Source: Microbacterium sp. SORGH_AS_0428 (GTDB taxonomy: Bacteria; Actinomycetota; Actinomycetes; Actinomycetales; Microbacteriaceae). Taken from it: a stretch of DNA of 64,000 nucleotides. Shown here piece after piece: positions 42,114 through 50,136 of this stretch. The position numbers and the translations under genes are program-made. Below the pieces are notes generated by a model, which saw nothing but the letters and a program-made list of their open reading frames with translations, was not told the origin of the DNA and ran no database searches. The number at the start of each line of letters is the position of its first letter. Position 1 is the first letter of the stretch. The DNA is taken from positions 248,001 through 312,000 of the forward strand of contig NZ_JAVIZT010000001.1 of assembly GCF_031453615.1 (NCBI RefSeq), given 5' to 3'.

Positions 42114-42538
42114 ACGCCCGCCACGCGGACGCCGGTTGCACACGCTGCGGCCGGACCGGGGTTCGATTCGCGACGACCTGGCCGGAGGGCCGCATCTGTC
42201 GGCGCTGCTACCAACGGGCCACACGCCTCCACGGCACGTGTCCGGGTTGCGGCACGCACATCAGCAGCCGCGAGGCCCAGCCAGAGGCGCTATTCTCCTC
42301 TGTCACACCTAGATCAGAAGACGTCTTCCTCACCGTCGATGGCCAGCACCATCGTGTCCTCTTCAGTGCCGATCTCTCCGATCAGGGCCGTGAGCGATTG
42401 GGCCACCCTGCACCCGGCAGCGCATGCGCATGCTCGACCTGCTCCTGCGTCAAGGAAGCCGACATGGGCACCCCAGAGCAACCGATCCGCGGCTGCTGCC
42501 TCGCAGACTGCCCCGACGTCCACCCGCCAGCTGCCTGA
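42110..42538 (+). pseudogene. Zinc-ribbon protein of the integrase module, truncated
   Basis: TTG at 42110 overlaps the stop of the HTH gene. The first ~50 residues, GCTRCGRTGVRFATTWPEGR, ICRRCYQRATRLHGTCPGCG, have the paired CxxC motifs of the third protein of this module, which is normally several hundred residues with further CxxC pairs. After about 42255 the match ends and the rest of the open frame, to 42538, looks unrelated. It ends at the first copy of the 37-base repeat. So all three genes of the module are broken. Confidence 0.7.
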
Positions 42539-42682
42539 CGAATACGCCGCTCAGGACTACGCACCCGCACCACCAAGATCGACACTACCCGCGCTTCTCG
42601 CAATCATGAAGAATCGGGTAACGGTTCCCACCCTGTTGGATCTAGAGGTTGATCTGGGGTTCTCTCCGGAGGCCTGAACAGG
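42256..42682. other. Non-coding or decayed stretch holding repeat copy A
   Basis: Apart from the end of the open frame listed above, no gene can be supported here. A short minus-strand frame at 42314-42523 ends QSLTALIGEIGTEEDTMVLA and might be a fragment of a lost gene, but I cannot place it. The stretch contains repeat copy A at 42540-42576. Confidence 0.5.
42540..42576 (+). repeat. 37-base island motif, copy A
   Basis: The copy begins GAATACGCCGCTCAGGACTA and matches copy C (49488) at 31 of 37 positions, with 25 of the first 26 identical. It follows the truncated zinc-ribbon gene and precedes the GyrI remnant/Nramp block. Confidence 0.7.
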
Positions 42683-42871
42683 TCACTGGATCGGGAACCC
42701 GGCCTCTACGTCAACGACGGCTCCGGGCATGCCGTAGTACTTACCGAACGGCGGGCCGATGGGATGAACACCCTGCGCAGTGAGCACCTGCATGATTGCG
42801 CCGAACGCCCGTGAGAAGAACGCAGGTATCTCCTCGAGCCCGACAGTCTCACGAACCACCGCGGTGTCCAC
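42683..42871 (-). pseudogene. GyrI-like effector-binding domain protein, truncated
   Basis: The 62-residue frame reads TAVVRETVGLEEIPAFFSRA, then GPPFGKYYGMPGAVVDVEAGF, the first half of a GyrI-like small-molecule-binding domain (normally ~150 residues). It stops at 42683 right after EAGFPIQ. Upstream, MSIDIHVMGVSG in a frame shifted by one base (ATG near 42908) looks like the true N-terminus, so there is also a frameshift. Not functional; it probably came in with the Nramp block. Confidence 0.55.
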
Positions 42872-43109
42872 CCCCTGATACTCCCATCACATGGATGTCG
42901 ATGCTCATGGTCATGGTCTTTCGGCGCGGGGACGCTCACAGCATGCATCGACCGGCGAGGCTCACGGAGGTCGTTGGTCCTATCGGGTCGAGACGAACTC
43001 GGAAGGTACCGTCGCGTGCACCAATGGACAGCGCAGCAGCACCGTGAAGTCGGCGCTGAGCAGCGAACGTATGGGGGCGCACCGTGGCTGGTCGCGCGAG
43101 GTGCGGGCG

Positions 43110-44468
43110 TTAGATCGTGGTGAGGAGAAGGGCGATCGCCGCGGCTGCCATGACTGCGAAAGCGCTCCAGAGCCCGATGCGTGACCAGGGTCCGCTTCTG
43201 TGCTCGCCCATGAGGTCATGGCGGCTGGAAAGGCGGATGATCAGGAAGATCAGTGGCACGGCAACGATGCCGTTGATCACGGCGGTGAGCACCAGCGCTT
43301 GCAGGGGGTCGAGACCGACGAAGTTCAGGAGGAGGCCGATGAGTGTGCCGGCGATGATGACGGCGTAGAAGCCCCGCGCTTGCGCGAAACGGCGCGAGAG
43401 TCCTTCGTGCCATCGGAAGGCTTCGGCGACGGCGTAGGCGCTGGAGCCTGCGAGGACGGGGATGCTCATCAGTCCGATGCCGATGACGCCGATAGCGAAG
43501 ATGAGCTGTGCGATGTAGCCGGAGTTCGGGAAGCTGTTGACCAGCGGCTGGAGTGCCTTCGCTGCATCCGCTGCGGTGGTGATGTTGGTGACGCCTGCTG
43601 TGTTCAGCACGACGGCGCCAACGAGGATGATGAACCAGGCGATCAGGTTGGAGAAGAACATGCCGATCGTCGTGTCGATGCGAAGCCGGCGTACATAGTT
43701 CTTGCTGATCCGGGGAACGCTGCCGCCCACGTCCTCCCGATGTTCCGCGATCTCGTCTTCGACCGTGTTGCTCGTCTGCCAGAAGAACAGGTAGGGAGAG
43801 ATGGTGGTGCCGAAGATGCCGACGACGATGTACAGGAAGCTCCGGTCCAACTGAACGTGCGGGATCACCGTCACCAGCAGCGCTTTGTTCCATGGCACGG
43901 TGACGAGAAAGGCGGTGACCACGTAGGCGAACAGTGCGAGCGCGAGCCATTTGAGGATACGGATGTACACCTTGTAGGAGATGAAGACCTCGAGGCCGAT
44001 GATCAGGACAACGAAGGCGATGGCGATCGCCGCGATCGGGATCCCGGGCATGAGGAGTTGGGTGCTCGCGGCCATCGCTCCGATATCGGACCCGATGTTG
44101 AACGTGTTCGCCGAGACGAGGAGCGCGACGACCGGATACAGCACCCCTTTCGGGTACTGATCGCGCACGACGGCGGCGAGCCCTTTTCCCGTGACCGCGC
44201 CGATCCGCATGCACGCGTCCTGCACGGCAACCATGAGCGGGAACGTGAGCAGCATCGTCCACAGGGTCGCGAATCCGAACTGTGCTCCGGCTTGCGAATA
44301 CGTCGCGATGCCCGAGGGATCATCGTCTGCGGCCCCTGTCACGAGCCCGGGCCCCAGAATCTTCAGCAGGCGCCCCACTCGCCTTTGCGGCCTCACCACG
44401 GGGGCACCGCCCTCGCGCTCAGGCAAGGCATCGGCACCGTGCACAGCATCGGCAGGCCGCTCAGTCAT
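43110..44468 (-). CDS. Nramp-family metal ion transporter with atypical binding-site motifs
   Basis: This 452-residue integral membrane protein has eleven predicted helices of the Nramp (MntH/SLC11) fold, importing divalent metals with protons. Helix 1 has GLVTGAADDDPSGIATYSQA where classic Nramps have DPGN; helix 6 has GTTISPYLFFWQTSNTVEDE where they have MPHN. The metal-binding Met is thus replaced, as in the Mg/Al-type Nramp relatives, so manganese or iron may not be the substrate. TACACT lies 8 bases before the ATG. It sits between repeat copies A and B in the accessory island and has no visible metalloregulator beside it. Confidence 0.88.
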   Translation of the reverse strand: MTERPADAVHGADALPEREGGAPVVRPQRRVGRLLKILGPGLVTGAADDDPSGIATYSQAGAQFGFATLWTMLLTFPLMVAVQDACMRIGAVTGKGLAAVVRDQYPKGVLYPVVALLVSANTFNIGSDIGAMAASTQLLMPGIPIAAIAIAFVVLIIGLEVFISYKVYIRILKWLALALFAYVVTAFLVTVPWNKALLVTVIPHVQLDRSFLYIVVGIFGTTISPYLFFWQTSNTVEDEIAEHREDVGGSVPRISKNYVRRLRIDTTIGMFFSNLIAWFIILVGAVVLNTAGVTNITTAADAAKALQPLVNSFPNSGYIAQLIFAIGVIGIGLMSIPVLAGSSAYAVAEAFRWHEGLSRRFAQARGFYAVIIAGTLIGLLLNFVGLDPLQALVLTAVINGIVAVPLIFLIIRLSSRHDLMGEHRSGPWSRIGLWSAFAVMAAAAIALLLTTI

Positions 44469-45120
44469 CCGAGGTCAGTGTATCCGCGCAAGCTCCCGGG
44501 AATTCAAAGGCCGAGGACGGAGCGCCGGTCAGCGGGACCAGAGCCGCTGCGAGGCCGCGGAGCCAAGATGTTCAGCTCGCCACATGATGGATGTGCTCGC
44601 GCAACATCGCAGTCGCGGAGTTCGCACCACTTGCTCGCCACGCGACGGGCTCCACGGGCCCCGTCCCCAAGCTGCCGCCGCCTCGCGGTGAGAGTTCCCC
44701 TTTCGAGGCTATGAGTCCCTACAGACTCGGAGCGTCTGGTCAGCGTCGCCGGCGCAGTACCGGTCACAGATCTGCGCACGCCGCGACGGCTGTTCTCCCC
44801 TGCCGTTGCCCTCGGTTCGCACCGTGGGGACGAGCGAACAGAGGGGCGGGGGCACCCGTCATCTCGCTTGCAGACTCCGACCTGTCGCGCATGCCGATCA
44901 AGGGGGAATCCGTAGCGTTCCGGAGGCAGCACCTCGTCGCCTATGACGGCCGAGGACACGATCGCTCGTCAGACGGCGTGACCGAGATCGAAGTGGACGA
45001 CACGCTAGCGCGCGAGGGGCGCCCACAACTGGATCTGCGCCGGTATCGCCCCAATCCTGACCGCAAGATATGACATCACTCCGACGTCAAGCCCGGCGTT
45101 CAACGGCCGAGCATACCCTG

Positions 45121-45148
45121 GCGGGTGGCTTCCACGGACGCCACCCGC
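45121..45148. repeat. Hairpin next to repeat copy B
   Basis: GCGGGTGGC (45121-45129) is complementary to GCCACCCGC (45140-45148) with a 10-base loop. No T-run follows. It lies 13 bases before repeat copy B and might be a weak terminator for a transcript coming from either cargo block. Confidence 0.5.
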
Positions 45149-45160
45149 GAACTGCCTAGC

Positions 45161-45197
45161 GATGCGCCGCTCCAGGAATACGCAACCACACCACTAG
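45161..45197 (+). repeat. 37-base island motif, copy B
   Basis: The copy reads GATGCGCCGCTCCAGGAATA at its start and ends CACCACTAG. Against copy C it shares CGCCGCT, the 12-mer CAGGAATACGCA and the end CACTAG, with a one-base insertion. It separates the Nramp block from the GH130 operon. It also shares a CTGCCT just upstream with copy A. Confidence 0.6.
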
Positions 45198-45207
45198 TTA
45201 CTAGTGG
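45191..45207. repeat. 17-bp perfect palindrome overlapping repeat copy B
   Basis: CCACTAGTTACTAGTGG has 8-bp arms around a central T. It begins inside the CACTAG end of copy B; copies A and C lack the second arm. It could bind a dimeric protein or mark a recombination point. Confidence 0.6.
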
Positions 45208-45458
45208 TTCCGCAAGGTTTGCAGATCCGCCCTCCCCCGATAAGAGGCGTCGAGCGCTCGGATGCTGCTCGGATCAGGACTATTCCGGCCCCAGCAGGTG
45301 TCGGCCGGTGCGGCACCTGTATCAACCTGAACGGATGGGCACCGACCGGTGCGCCGTGAGCACCGATGTCTGTCGCCGCAGGACGATTCCTTCGTCGGCG
45401 CGGGGTGTTCGCGCGTTTGCGAGCTGTGGTCATCGCCGTCGGCTGGGCGCCTCACGGG

Positions 45459-46931
45459 TCACGTTCGGCGGGCTCCGGCATCCTCTGGTGCAGTCATCGC
45501 GGACAGCAGGCGCTGGACATTGACGTGCGCGACCCGTATGCGCTGGTCGTCCACGCCGTAGGGGATCCACAGGATTCCGTCGTGAAGTAGCCCTCCGCAG
45601 CTGTAAACGACGTTCGGAACATAGCCGCCGGAGTCTTGGGGAGGCTCGATCAGCGGCTCGGGGAGAACGCCGATCACTCGCGAGGGATCCTCCAGATCCA
45701 GGAGCAGCGCTCCGATGCTGTAGACGCGCAACGGCCCGACGCCGTGGGTGAGGACGATCCAGCCCTGAGGCGTCTCGATCGGCGAACCGCAGTTTCCGAT
45801 CTGAACGATCTCCCAGGCGGCGGTGGGAGTCCGCAGGATCGTCTCGGCACCCCACACCAGACCGTCCAAGGAACGAGTCAGTGCGAGCGATTCCCCGTCG
45901 CCTCTGCTCAGGGCCAGATGCTCCCCTCCGATCTGCCGGGGGAACAACGCCATTCCCTTCGTCTGGGCCGGCGGTCCCGTGAGCCGGTGCACCGCGAATT
46001 CTCGGAAGTCGGTCGTCGTCAGCAGGCGTGAGGAGATGGCGTGACCGTCGTACGCCGTGAACGTACCGCCGTAGCGTGCTCCGTCGGCCTGCAGGCCTTG
46101 GACGAGGCGGAGATCCTCGATTCCCCGCCGTTCTTCGTCGGCGACCGGGAGAAGCACACGCGTACTGAGTTCGCTTTCTTTGGGGAAGATCACGTCGTAG
46201 GCGGAATCGGCGACTATCCGCATCGCGTCAAGCTGAGCCCGAGCACCACGTCGCTGCAGCAACGGCGCGCGGAGCGCCTGAATGGCCTGCTCGATCACCT
46301 GACCTCGGAACCTATTCGGCAGCGTCTGTCCGATGGCGTCGACGAGCTCGTCGGTGCCACCGTTATGTTCGAGAGCGCGGAGGAAGTGATCCTTCGTCCA
46401 CTCACCGTGGCGCACGGCAGGAAGGCAAGGGGGCGCCTGTCGCCGCAGGAACTCCCAGGTGAGTCCCGGCCCGATCACCGCAGCGCAGAACTGGATCGAG
46501 GAAAGGTGCCCTTCTCCGATCGAGCGCAGCGAGAGCAACACCCGCAGCTGCCCCGGCATTAGCCCGGTCTGATCCGGGTGCTCTACCGTGCTCGGGTTGC
46601 ACAGCGACACCCCCTCGATCGAGTACTCCGCGGTGAAGGCGGCTCCGATCACCATCGTCGCGTCCGCGCCGAGGTGCGGCGCATCGGGGAGGCGGACCAT
46701 TGCGGCGTTCTGAAGCACATCGGCCATAGGCGACGGGTCCACGATGCGATCGCGGATTCGTTGGGCGGCGGCAGCCAGCGCTTCGGGCGGGAGGGCGAGC
46801 ACCCGGTCGAGGACCGCCTGCGTGCGGGAGCTGCCGCCCGGTGTGCCCTCTCCGGGGAGGAAGAACCGCGCCACGACCCTGTCGGCGCGCGCGCTCAACT
46901 CGACCCCGGTGTCCACGGTCAGGAACGTCAT
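45459..46931 (-). CDS. GH130 family glycosidase/phosphorylase
   Basis: This 490-residue cytoplasmic protein matches GH130, enzymes that phosphorolyse or hydrolyse beta-mannosides. Typical segments are ARFFLPGEG near the N-terminus, AFTAEYSIEGVSLCNPSTVE, RVLLSLRSIGEGHLSSIQF, GIEDLRLVQG, NCGSPIETPQGWIVLTHGVG and GGYVPNVVYSCGGLLHDG. Which reaction applies (phosphorylase or hydrolase) depends on phosphate-binding residues I cannot settle. Its ATG overlaps the stop of the upstream gene. It is the last gene of a three-gene operon with a GT4 glycosyltransferase, between repeat copies B and C. Confidence 0.88.
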   Translation of the reverse strand: MTFLTVDTGVELSARADRVVARFFLPGEGTPGGSSRTQAVLDRVLALPPEALAAAAQRIRDRIVDPSPMADVLQNAAMVRLPDAPHLGADATMVIGAAFTAEYSIEGVSLCNPSTVEHPDQTGLMPGQLRVLLSLRSIGEGHLSSIQFCAAVIGPGLTWEFLRRQAPPCLPAVRHGEWTKDHFLRALEHNGGTDELVDAIGQTLPNRFRGQVIEQAIQALRAPLLQRRGARAQLDAMRIVADSAYDVIFPKESELSTRVLLPVADEERRGIEDLRLVQGLQADGARYGGTFTAYDGHAISSRLLTTTDFREFAVHRLTGPPAQTKGMALFPRQIGGEHLALSRGDGESLALTRSLDGLVWGAETILRTPTAAWEIVQIGNCGSPIETPQGWIVLTHGVGPLRVYSIGALLLDLEDPSRVIGVLPEPLIEPPQDSGGYVPNVVYSCGGLLHDGILWIPYGVDDQRIRVAHVNVQRLLSAMTAPEDAGARRT

Positions 46932-47992
46932 GTTCGCGTGCCTCGCGCGTAGCGCGCGCATTGGTAGGCGCTGAGCGCGGCAAGGGTTGACTCCGCGCCC
47001 CGGTTCTCGTTGCGCCCTCCAGGTTCGAGCCCGTCGTATCCTGCACCTGTTTCGGGGTCGAACATAGCGATGCCGGCGTCGTTCTCCCCGGTGAACCAGG
47101 CCCATGTCCGCAACGCCGCGCGAGACCACTTCTCGTCCCGGGTGATCGCCGCCGCTCGCATGCACGCCTCGGCGATCGTGGCGGGCTCGATCGGCTGCTG
47201 GTCGCCCGATCGCTCCGAATCCGAACGATCACGCCCCTCGGCGCCCACGAAGGACATGACCCCGGAGGGCCTCGTTTCGAGGCGCAGGAGCGTCTGCAGC
47301 ATCACGAGTCCGCTGTCGATCATGCCTGGCTGCTGCAACGCCTGACCACCCGCGATCAGCGCTTCGCAGAGCGCGCCGTTCGCGTAGCGCAATCGCTGCT
47401 CTGGCCAGCTCTGATCCGTGCCGTGCGGACGCGGGATCCTACGCAGGCTGTCGGTGAGCAGCGCACGAGCGGCCACCGTCCCGGGGAGGGCCTCGAGGAT
47501 GTCGGCCGCGCCGATGGCTGCGAACGCGGAGGCGCGCACGTCGGGCGAGCTGCGCCGAGCCGCGCGCAGGAAGACGCGAAGAGCCCGCGCGCGGATACCG
47601 GGGTCGGGCGAGTGGCGAACGGCGGATCCGAGTCCGCAGACGGCGCGTCCCCACCAATCGCCGATGCTCGGGGCGTCGGTCCACGCACCGTCCGCGGACA
47701 TTCTGTTGCGGACGGAGCCGTCGGGCGCGACAGCCTGCTCTAGGAACGACAGCGCCAGGTTGGTCAGGTATCGCAACCGCGCGCTGGCCGCGAACCCGCG
47801 CGGCACCCTTTCCCGGGCGATCACCGCGAGCACCCGGGCCGCATCGTCCGTACAGTATCCATGCTCGATGCGGGGCGTTTCGCCTCGGGCATGCTCGTAC
47901 ACGCCATACGGTCCGGTGAGAGCAATCAGATGACCCATCGGCAGCACTCCGGTCGAGTGCAACCGGTCCACCGCGACCGCGTCGACGTTCAT
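46928..47992 (-). CDS. Glycan-associated protein, putative alpha/alpha toroid fold
   Basis: This 354-residue protein has repeated helical segments with a glycosidase-like look: LTGPYGVYEHARGETPRIEH, YCTDDAARVLAVIA, IGDWWGRAVCGLGSAVRHSP, SWPEQRLRYANGALCEALIA, EACMRAAAITRDEKWSRAAL and ENRGAESTLAALSAYQCARY. Proteins of this kind accompany GT4 and GH130 genes and are often labelled glycosyltransferase; a six-hairpin glycosidase or epimerase-like fold is more likely, which is inference. The ATG at 47992 is chosen since it overlaps the GT4 stop (ATGA). Function unknown. Confidence 0.8.
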   Translation of the reverse strand: MNVDAVAVDRLHSTGVLPMGHLIALTGPYGVYEHARGETPRIEHGYCTDDAARVLAVIARERVPRGFAASARLRYLTNLALSFLEQAVAPDGSVRNRMSADGAWTDAPSIGDWWGRAVCGLGSAVRHSPDPGIRARALRVFLRAARRSSPDVRASAFAAIGAADILEALPGTVAARALLTDSLRRIPRPHGTDQSWPEQRLRYANGALCEALIAGGQALQQPGMIDSGLVMLQTLLRLETRPSGVMSFVGAEGRDRSDSERSGDQQPIEPATIAEACMRAAAITRDEKWSRAALRTWAWFTGENDAGIAMFDPETGAGYDGLEPGGRNENRGAESTLAALSAYQCARYARGTRT

Positions 47993-49128
47993 CCGGCGAC
48001 CTGCAGGGCATGCATCAGATCGGCGGCGAGTGCCCGGTACTGCGCACCCACAGATGACCATCCGTTGACAAGCGGCTCATGCACGATCTGTCGCCTCGCG
48101 GCCGGCGCCGTGGCGACCTTGCGCAAGGTCGATGTGATGGCTTCCGCGATCTGTGCCGGATTCTTCTGGTCGACGAGCAGTCCCGTGCCTTCGGACAGGA
48201 GTTCCACGGCGTGCGGGAACCTCGTCGCGATCACCGGCCGGCCGGCAGCCACCGCCTCGACGAGCACCCCGGAAGTGGTCTGTTCCCGGGAATCGTAAGG
48301 AAGCAGGATCGCATCGGTCGCCGCGACGTCAAGGGCGAGCTCTTCAGGCTCACGATATCGTCCATCGATCTCGACGAGCTCTCCCACTCCCAACTCATCA
48401 GCAAGCGCCCATAGCGCTCTGCGGTACCGCTGACCGCTCTCCAGGATGACCTTCGGGTGCGTCTGCCCGAGCACCCGGTACACCGGAGCGGATCCGGTCG
48501 CCTTCATCAAGGCGACCGCCCTGATGCCCCATTCGATGCCCTTACCCGGTCCGAGTAGCCCCCAGGTCAGGACCGTCGGCGGGTGCGGCGCGCCGGCCGG
48601 CATGGACAGGCTCCACTCGTCCACGCCGTGCGGGATGAGGCGCAAACGTGAAGAGGGGATGCCGAACTCGTCGACGAGCAGTTGCGATCCCGCGGCAGTC
48701 ATGGCGACGACCGCGTCGCTCCGGTCAGCGACTGCCACGGTGACGGTCCGCTGATGCGGTCGGGGCGTGGCAAGTACGGTGTGCATGACGGTGACGACCG
48801 GGCGGCGGATGCGATCCAGCAGATCGATGACTTCCTCACCATCGGTTCCGCCGTAGATGCCGTACTCGTGCTGGACGACCACGACGTCGCAGCGGTTCAG
48901 TGCCACGGCGGCTCGAATCCTGCTGGGCAGATCCCCCGGGTGCAGGATGCCCGCGATCCGCAGTCGCGAGCTGGGAAGGGAAGGGCCGGCTGGGACCCCG
49001 TCGTCGACGCGGACGATCACCGACTCGTCTCCGGGACGGGCGGCGAGAACCCCAGCCAACGCGGCGGTAAAGGTCGCCAGCCCGCATCGGGTTGGCGGGA
49101 AAGTACTGACGAATCCGTATCGCGTCAT
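47989..49128 (-). CDS. GT4-type glycosyltransferase
   Basis: This 379-residue GT-B enzyme begins RYGFVSTFPPTRCGLATFTA, has VVVVQHEYGIYGGTDGEEV, LIPHGVDEWSL, the donor-domain GLLGPGKGIEWGIRA, and the nucleotide-sugar motif EQTTSGVLVEAVAAGRPVIA (EX7E). It would transfer a sugar, perhaps mannose, to an acceptor in the cytoplasm. The ATG at 49128 follows GGAAGG at 8 bases. It starts the operon with the toroid protein and GH130, all coupled by ATGA overlaps. Repeat copy C lies 360 bases upstream. Confidence 0.9.
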   Translation of the reverse strand: MTRYGFVSTFPPTRCGLATFTAALAGVLAARPGDESVIVRVDDGVPAGPSLPSSRLRIAGILHPGDLPSRIRAAVALNRCDVVVVQHEYGIYGGTDGEEVIDLLDRIRRPVVTVMHTVLATPRPHQRTVTVAVADRSDAVVAMTAAGSQLLVDEFGIPSSRLRLIPHGVDEWSLSMPAGAPHPPTVLTWGLLGPGKGIEWGIRAVALMKATGSAPVYRVLGQTHPKVILESGQRYRRALWALADELGVGELVEIDGRYREPEELALDVAATDAILLPYDSREQTTSGVLVEAVAAGRPVIATRFPHAVELLSEGTGLLVDQKNPAQIAEAITSTLRKVATAPAARRQIVHEPLVNGWSSVGAQYRALAADLMHALQVAG

Positions 49129-49564
49129 CCGGGACGCCTTCCGCTCTGGCTGGCGTCGCAGCACCAGCCACTGGCGAGACGTCTGCCGAATGGCACCTCC
49201 CGTGGAATCGCGATCCGCGACCCGGTCAGCGGCCCACGTGCTGTGCCTCGTTCACCGCTGTTGTCCTCAGGGTACGCCTGCTCGGCGCGCCGCGGGAGTC
49301 GTCGAGCGTATTGATCCTGCTCGGACCGCCCAGCGACAACAGCACTTCGAGCGAATCACTCGCAAGACAGAAAGGATCCGCACGCTGATCGACTCGTCGT
49401 GCGTCGAATCAGACAACTGGCGAGTCGACCACGCGCACAAGGACCCCTCCTGCGCGGCCGCCCGCTCCAGGAGCATCGAGCGTCATTGAATACGCCGCTC
49501 AGGAATACGCACCTACATCACTAGCGTGGAGCGCGGTCACCCTCGCAGCCCGCGCGTCGCACCA
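49129..49564. other. 436-bp gene-free stretch upstream of the GT4 operon with repeat copy C
   Basis: No frame in this stretch has supportable coding features. It must hold the promoter of the glycan operon. Repeat copy C at 49488-49524 marks the right edge of the island; 41 bases further on the core genome resumes with the stop of the GNAT gene. Confidence 0.6.
49488..49524 (+). repeat. 37-base island motif, copy C
   Basis: The copy begins GAATACGCCGCTCAGGAATA and ends TCACTAG. It appears closest to the common form: it shares 31 of 37 bases with copy A and the centre and end with copy B. It lies at the right end of the accessory island. Confidence 0.7.
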
Positions 49565-50092
49565 TCATTCCCGCCGATCCTGGCGACTCCCGCGGAGATC
49601 CACACCCATCTGCACGCGAGGTCCGAGGCGGTCGAGCCCGAGTCTCGCTTCCGTGTCTATGAGCTCGCGATGGAAGTCATCGGCAGCCTCCTCGATCGCG
49701 AATCCCGCCGATGCGTAGAACGGCGCGTTCCACGGGACGTCGGCGAACGTCCGCAGCGTCAATCGGTCGTATCCGGACTTGCGTGCCGCATCCTTCGCCG
49801 CTTCGACGAGCGCACGGCCGATGCCGCGACCGCCGAAGGCCGGGAGGACGGACACCTGTTCGAGATGCGCTCCGCCGTCGAACTCGATGACATGGACGAA
49901 ACCGAGGACGGTGCCGTCCTCGGTTTCGGCGACGAGGATGATGCCGCCGGAGGCGAGCCGTTCGGCATCCGTCGGCGCGGGGTGCCACTGGTCAGGCTGG
50001 AGAAGATCCACCAGCAGCGCGTCGGCCTCATTCTCGATTCGCTCGAGGTGCGGGAGGTCGGCCGCGACGACGGGGCGGATCTGCACGGGCAT
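49565..50092 (-). CDS. GNAT family N-acetyltransferase
   Basis: This 175-residue acetyl-CoA-dependent acetyltransferase has IRPVVAADLPHLERIENEAD at the start, motif V in ILVAETEDGTVLGFVHVIE, the acetyl-CoA loop VLPAFGGRGIGRALVEAAKD, and FYASAGFAIEE. It is closest to small-molecule acetyltransferases with no substrate clue. The ATG at 50092 is 6 bases after TACGAT, which makes it preferable to an ATG 24 bases upstream. It is divergent from the next small gene. Confidence 0.88.
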   Translation of the reverse strand: MPVQIRPVVAADLPHLERIENEADALLVDLLQPDQWHPAPTDAERLASGGIILVAETEDGTVLGFVHVIEFDGGAHLEQVSVLPAFGGRGIGRALVEAAKDAARKSGYDRLTLRTFADVPWNAPFYASAGFAIEEAADDFHRELIDTEARLGLDRLGPRVQMGVDLRGSRQDRRE

Positions 50093-50136
50093 TCCCCCAT
50101 CGTATTGCGGCGGCATCGCCGACTACTCTCGAGCAC

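Larger units (their letters stand above)
44469..45458. other. 990-bp gene-free stretch with repeat copy B, a palindrome and a hairpin
   Basis: No open frame here has recognisable motifs or the codon pattern of its neighbours. The right half holds a 9-bp hairpin (45121-45148), repeat copy B (45161-45197) and the palindrome at 45191-45207. The left half, toward 44470, would hold the promoter of the Nramp gene; the right end lies after the GH130 stop. Confidence 0.6.

Noticed and set aside
42314..42523. Short minus-strand frame ending in QSLTALIGEIGTEEDTMVLA
   Set aside because: The C-terminal part looks protein-like but I cannot assign it to a family; too short and uncertain to list as a gene.
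44504..45073. Open frames in the gene-free stretch between the Nramp and GH130 genes
   Set aside because: The frames on both strands lack motifs, have an irregular codon pattern and no ribosome site or TANNNT box, so they were not called.
42540..49524. Calling the three repeats true integron attC sites
   Set aside because: The copies do not show the paired inverted R/L boxes of attC, and the recombinase remnant is not of the IntI type, so only the looser term cassette-like is used.
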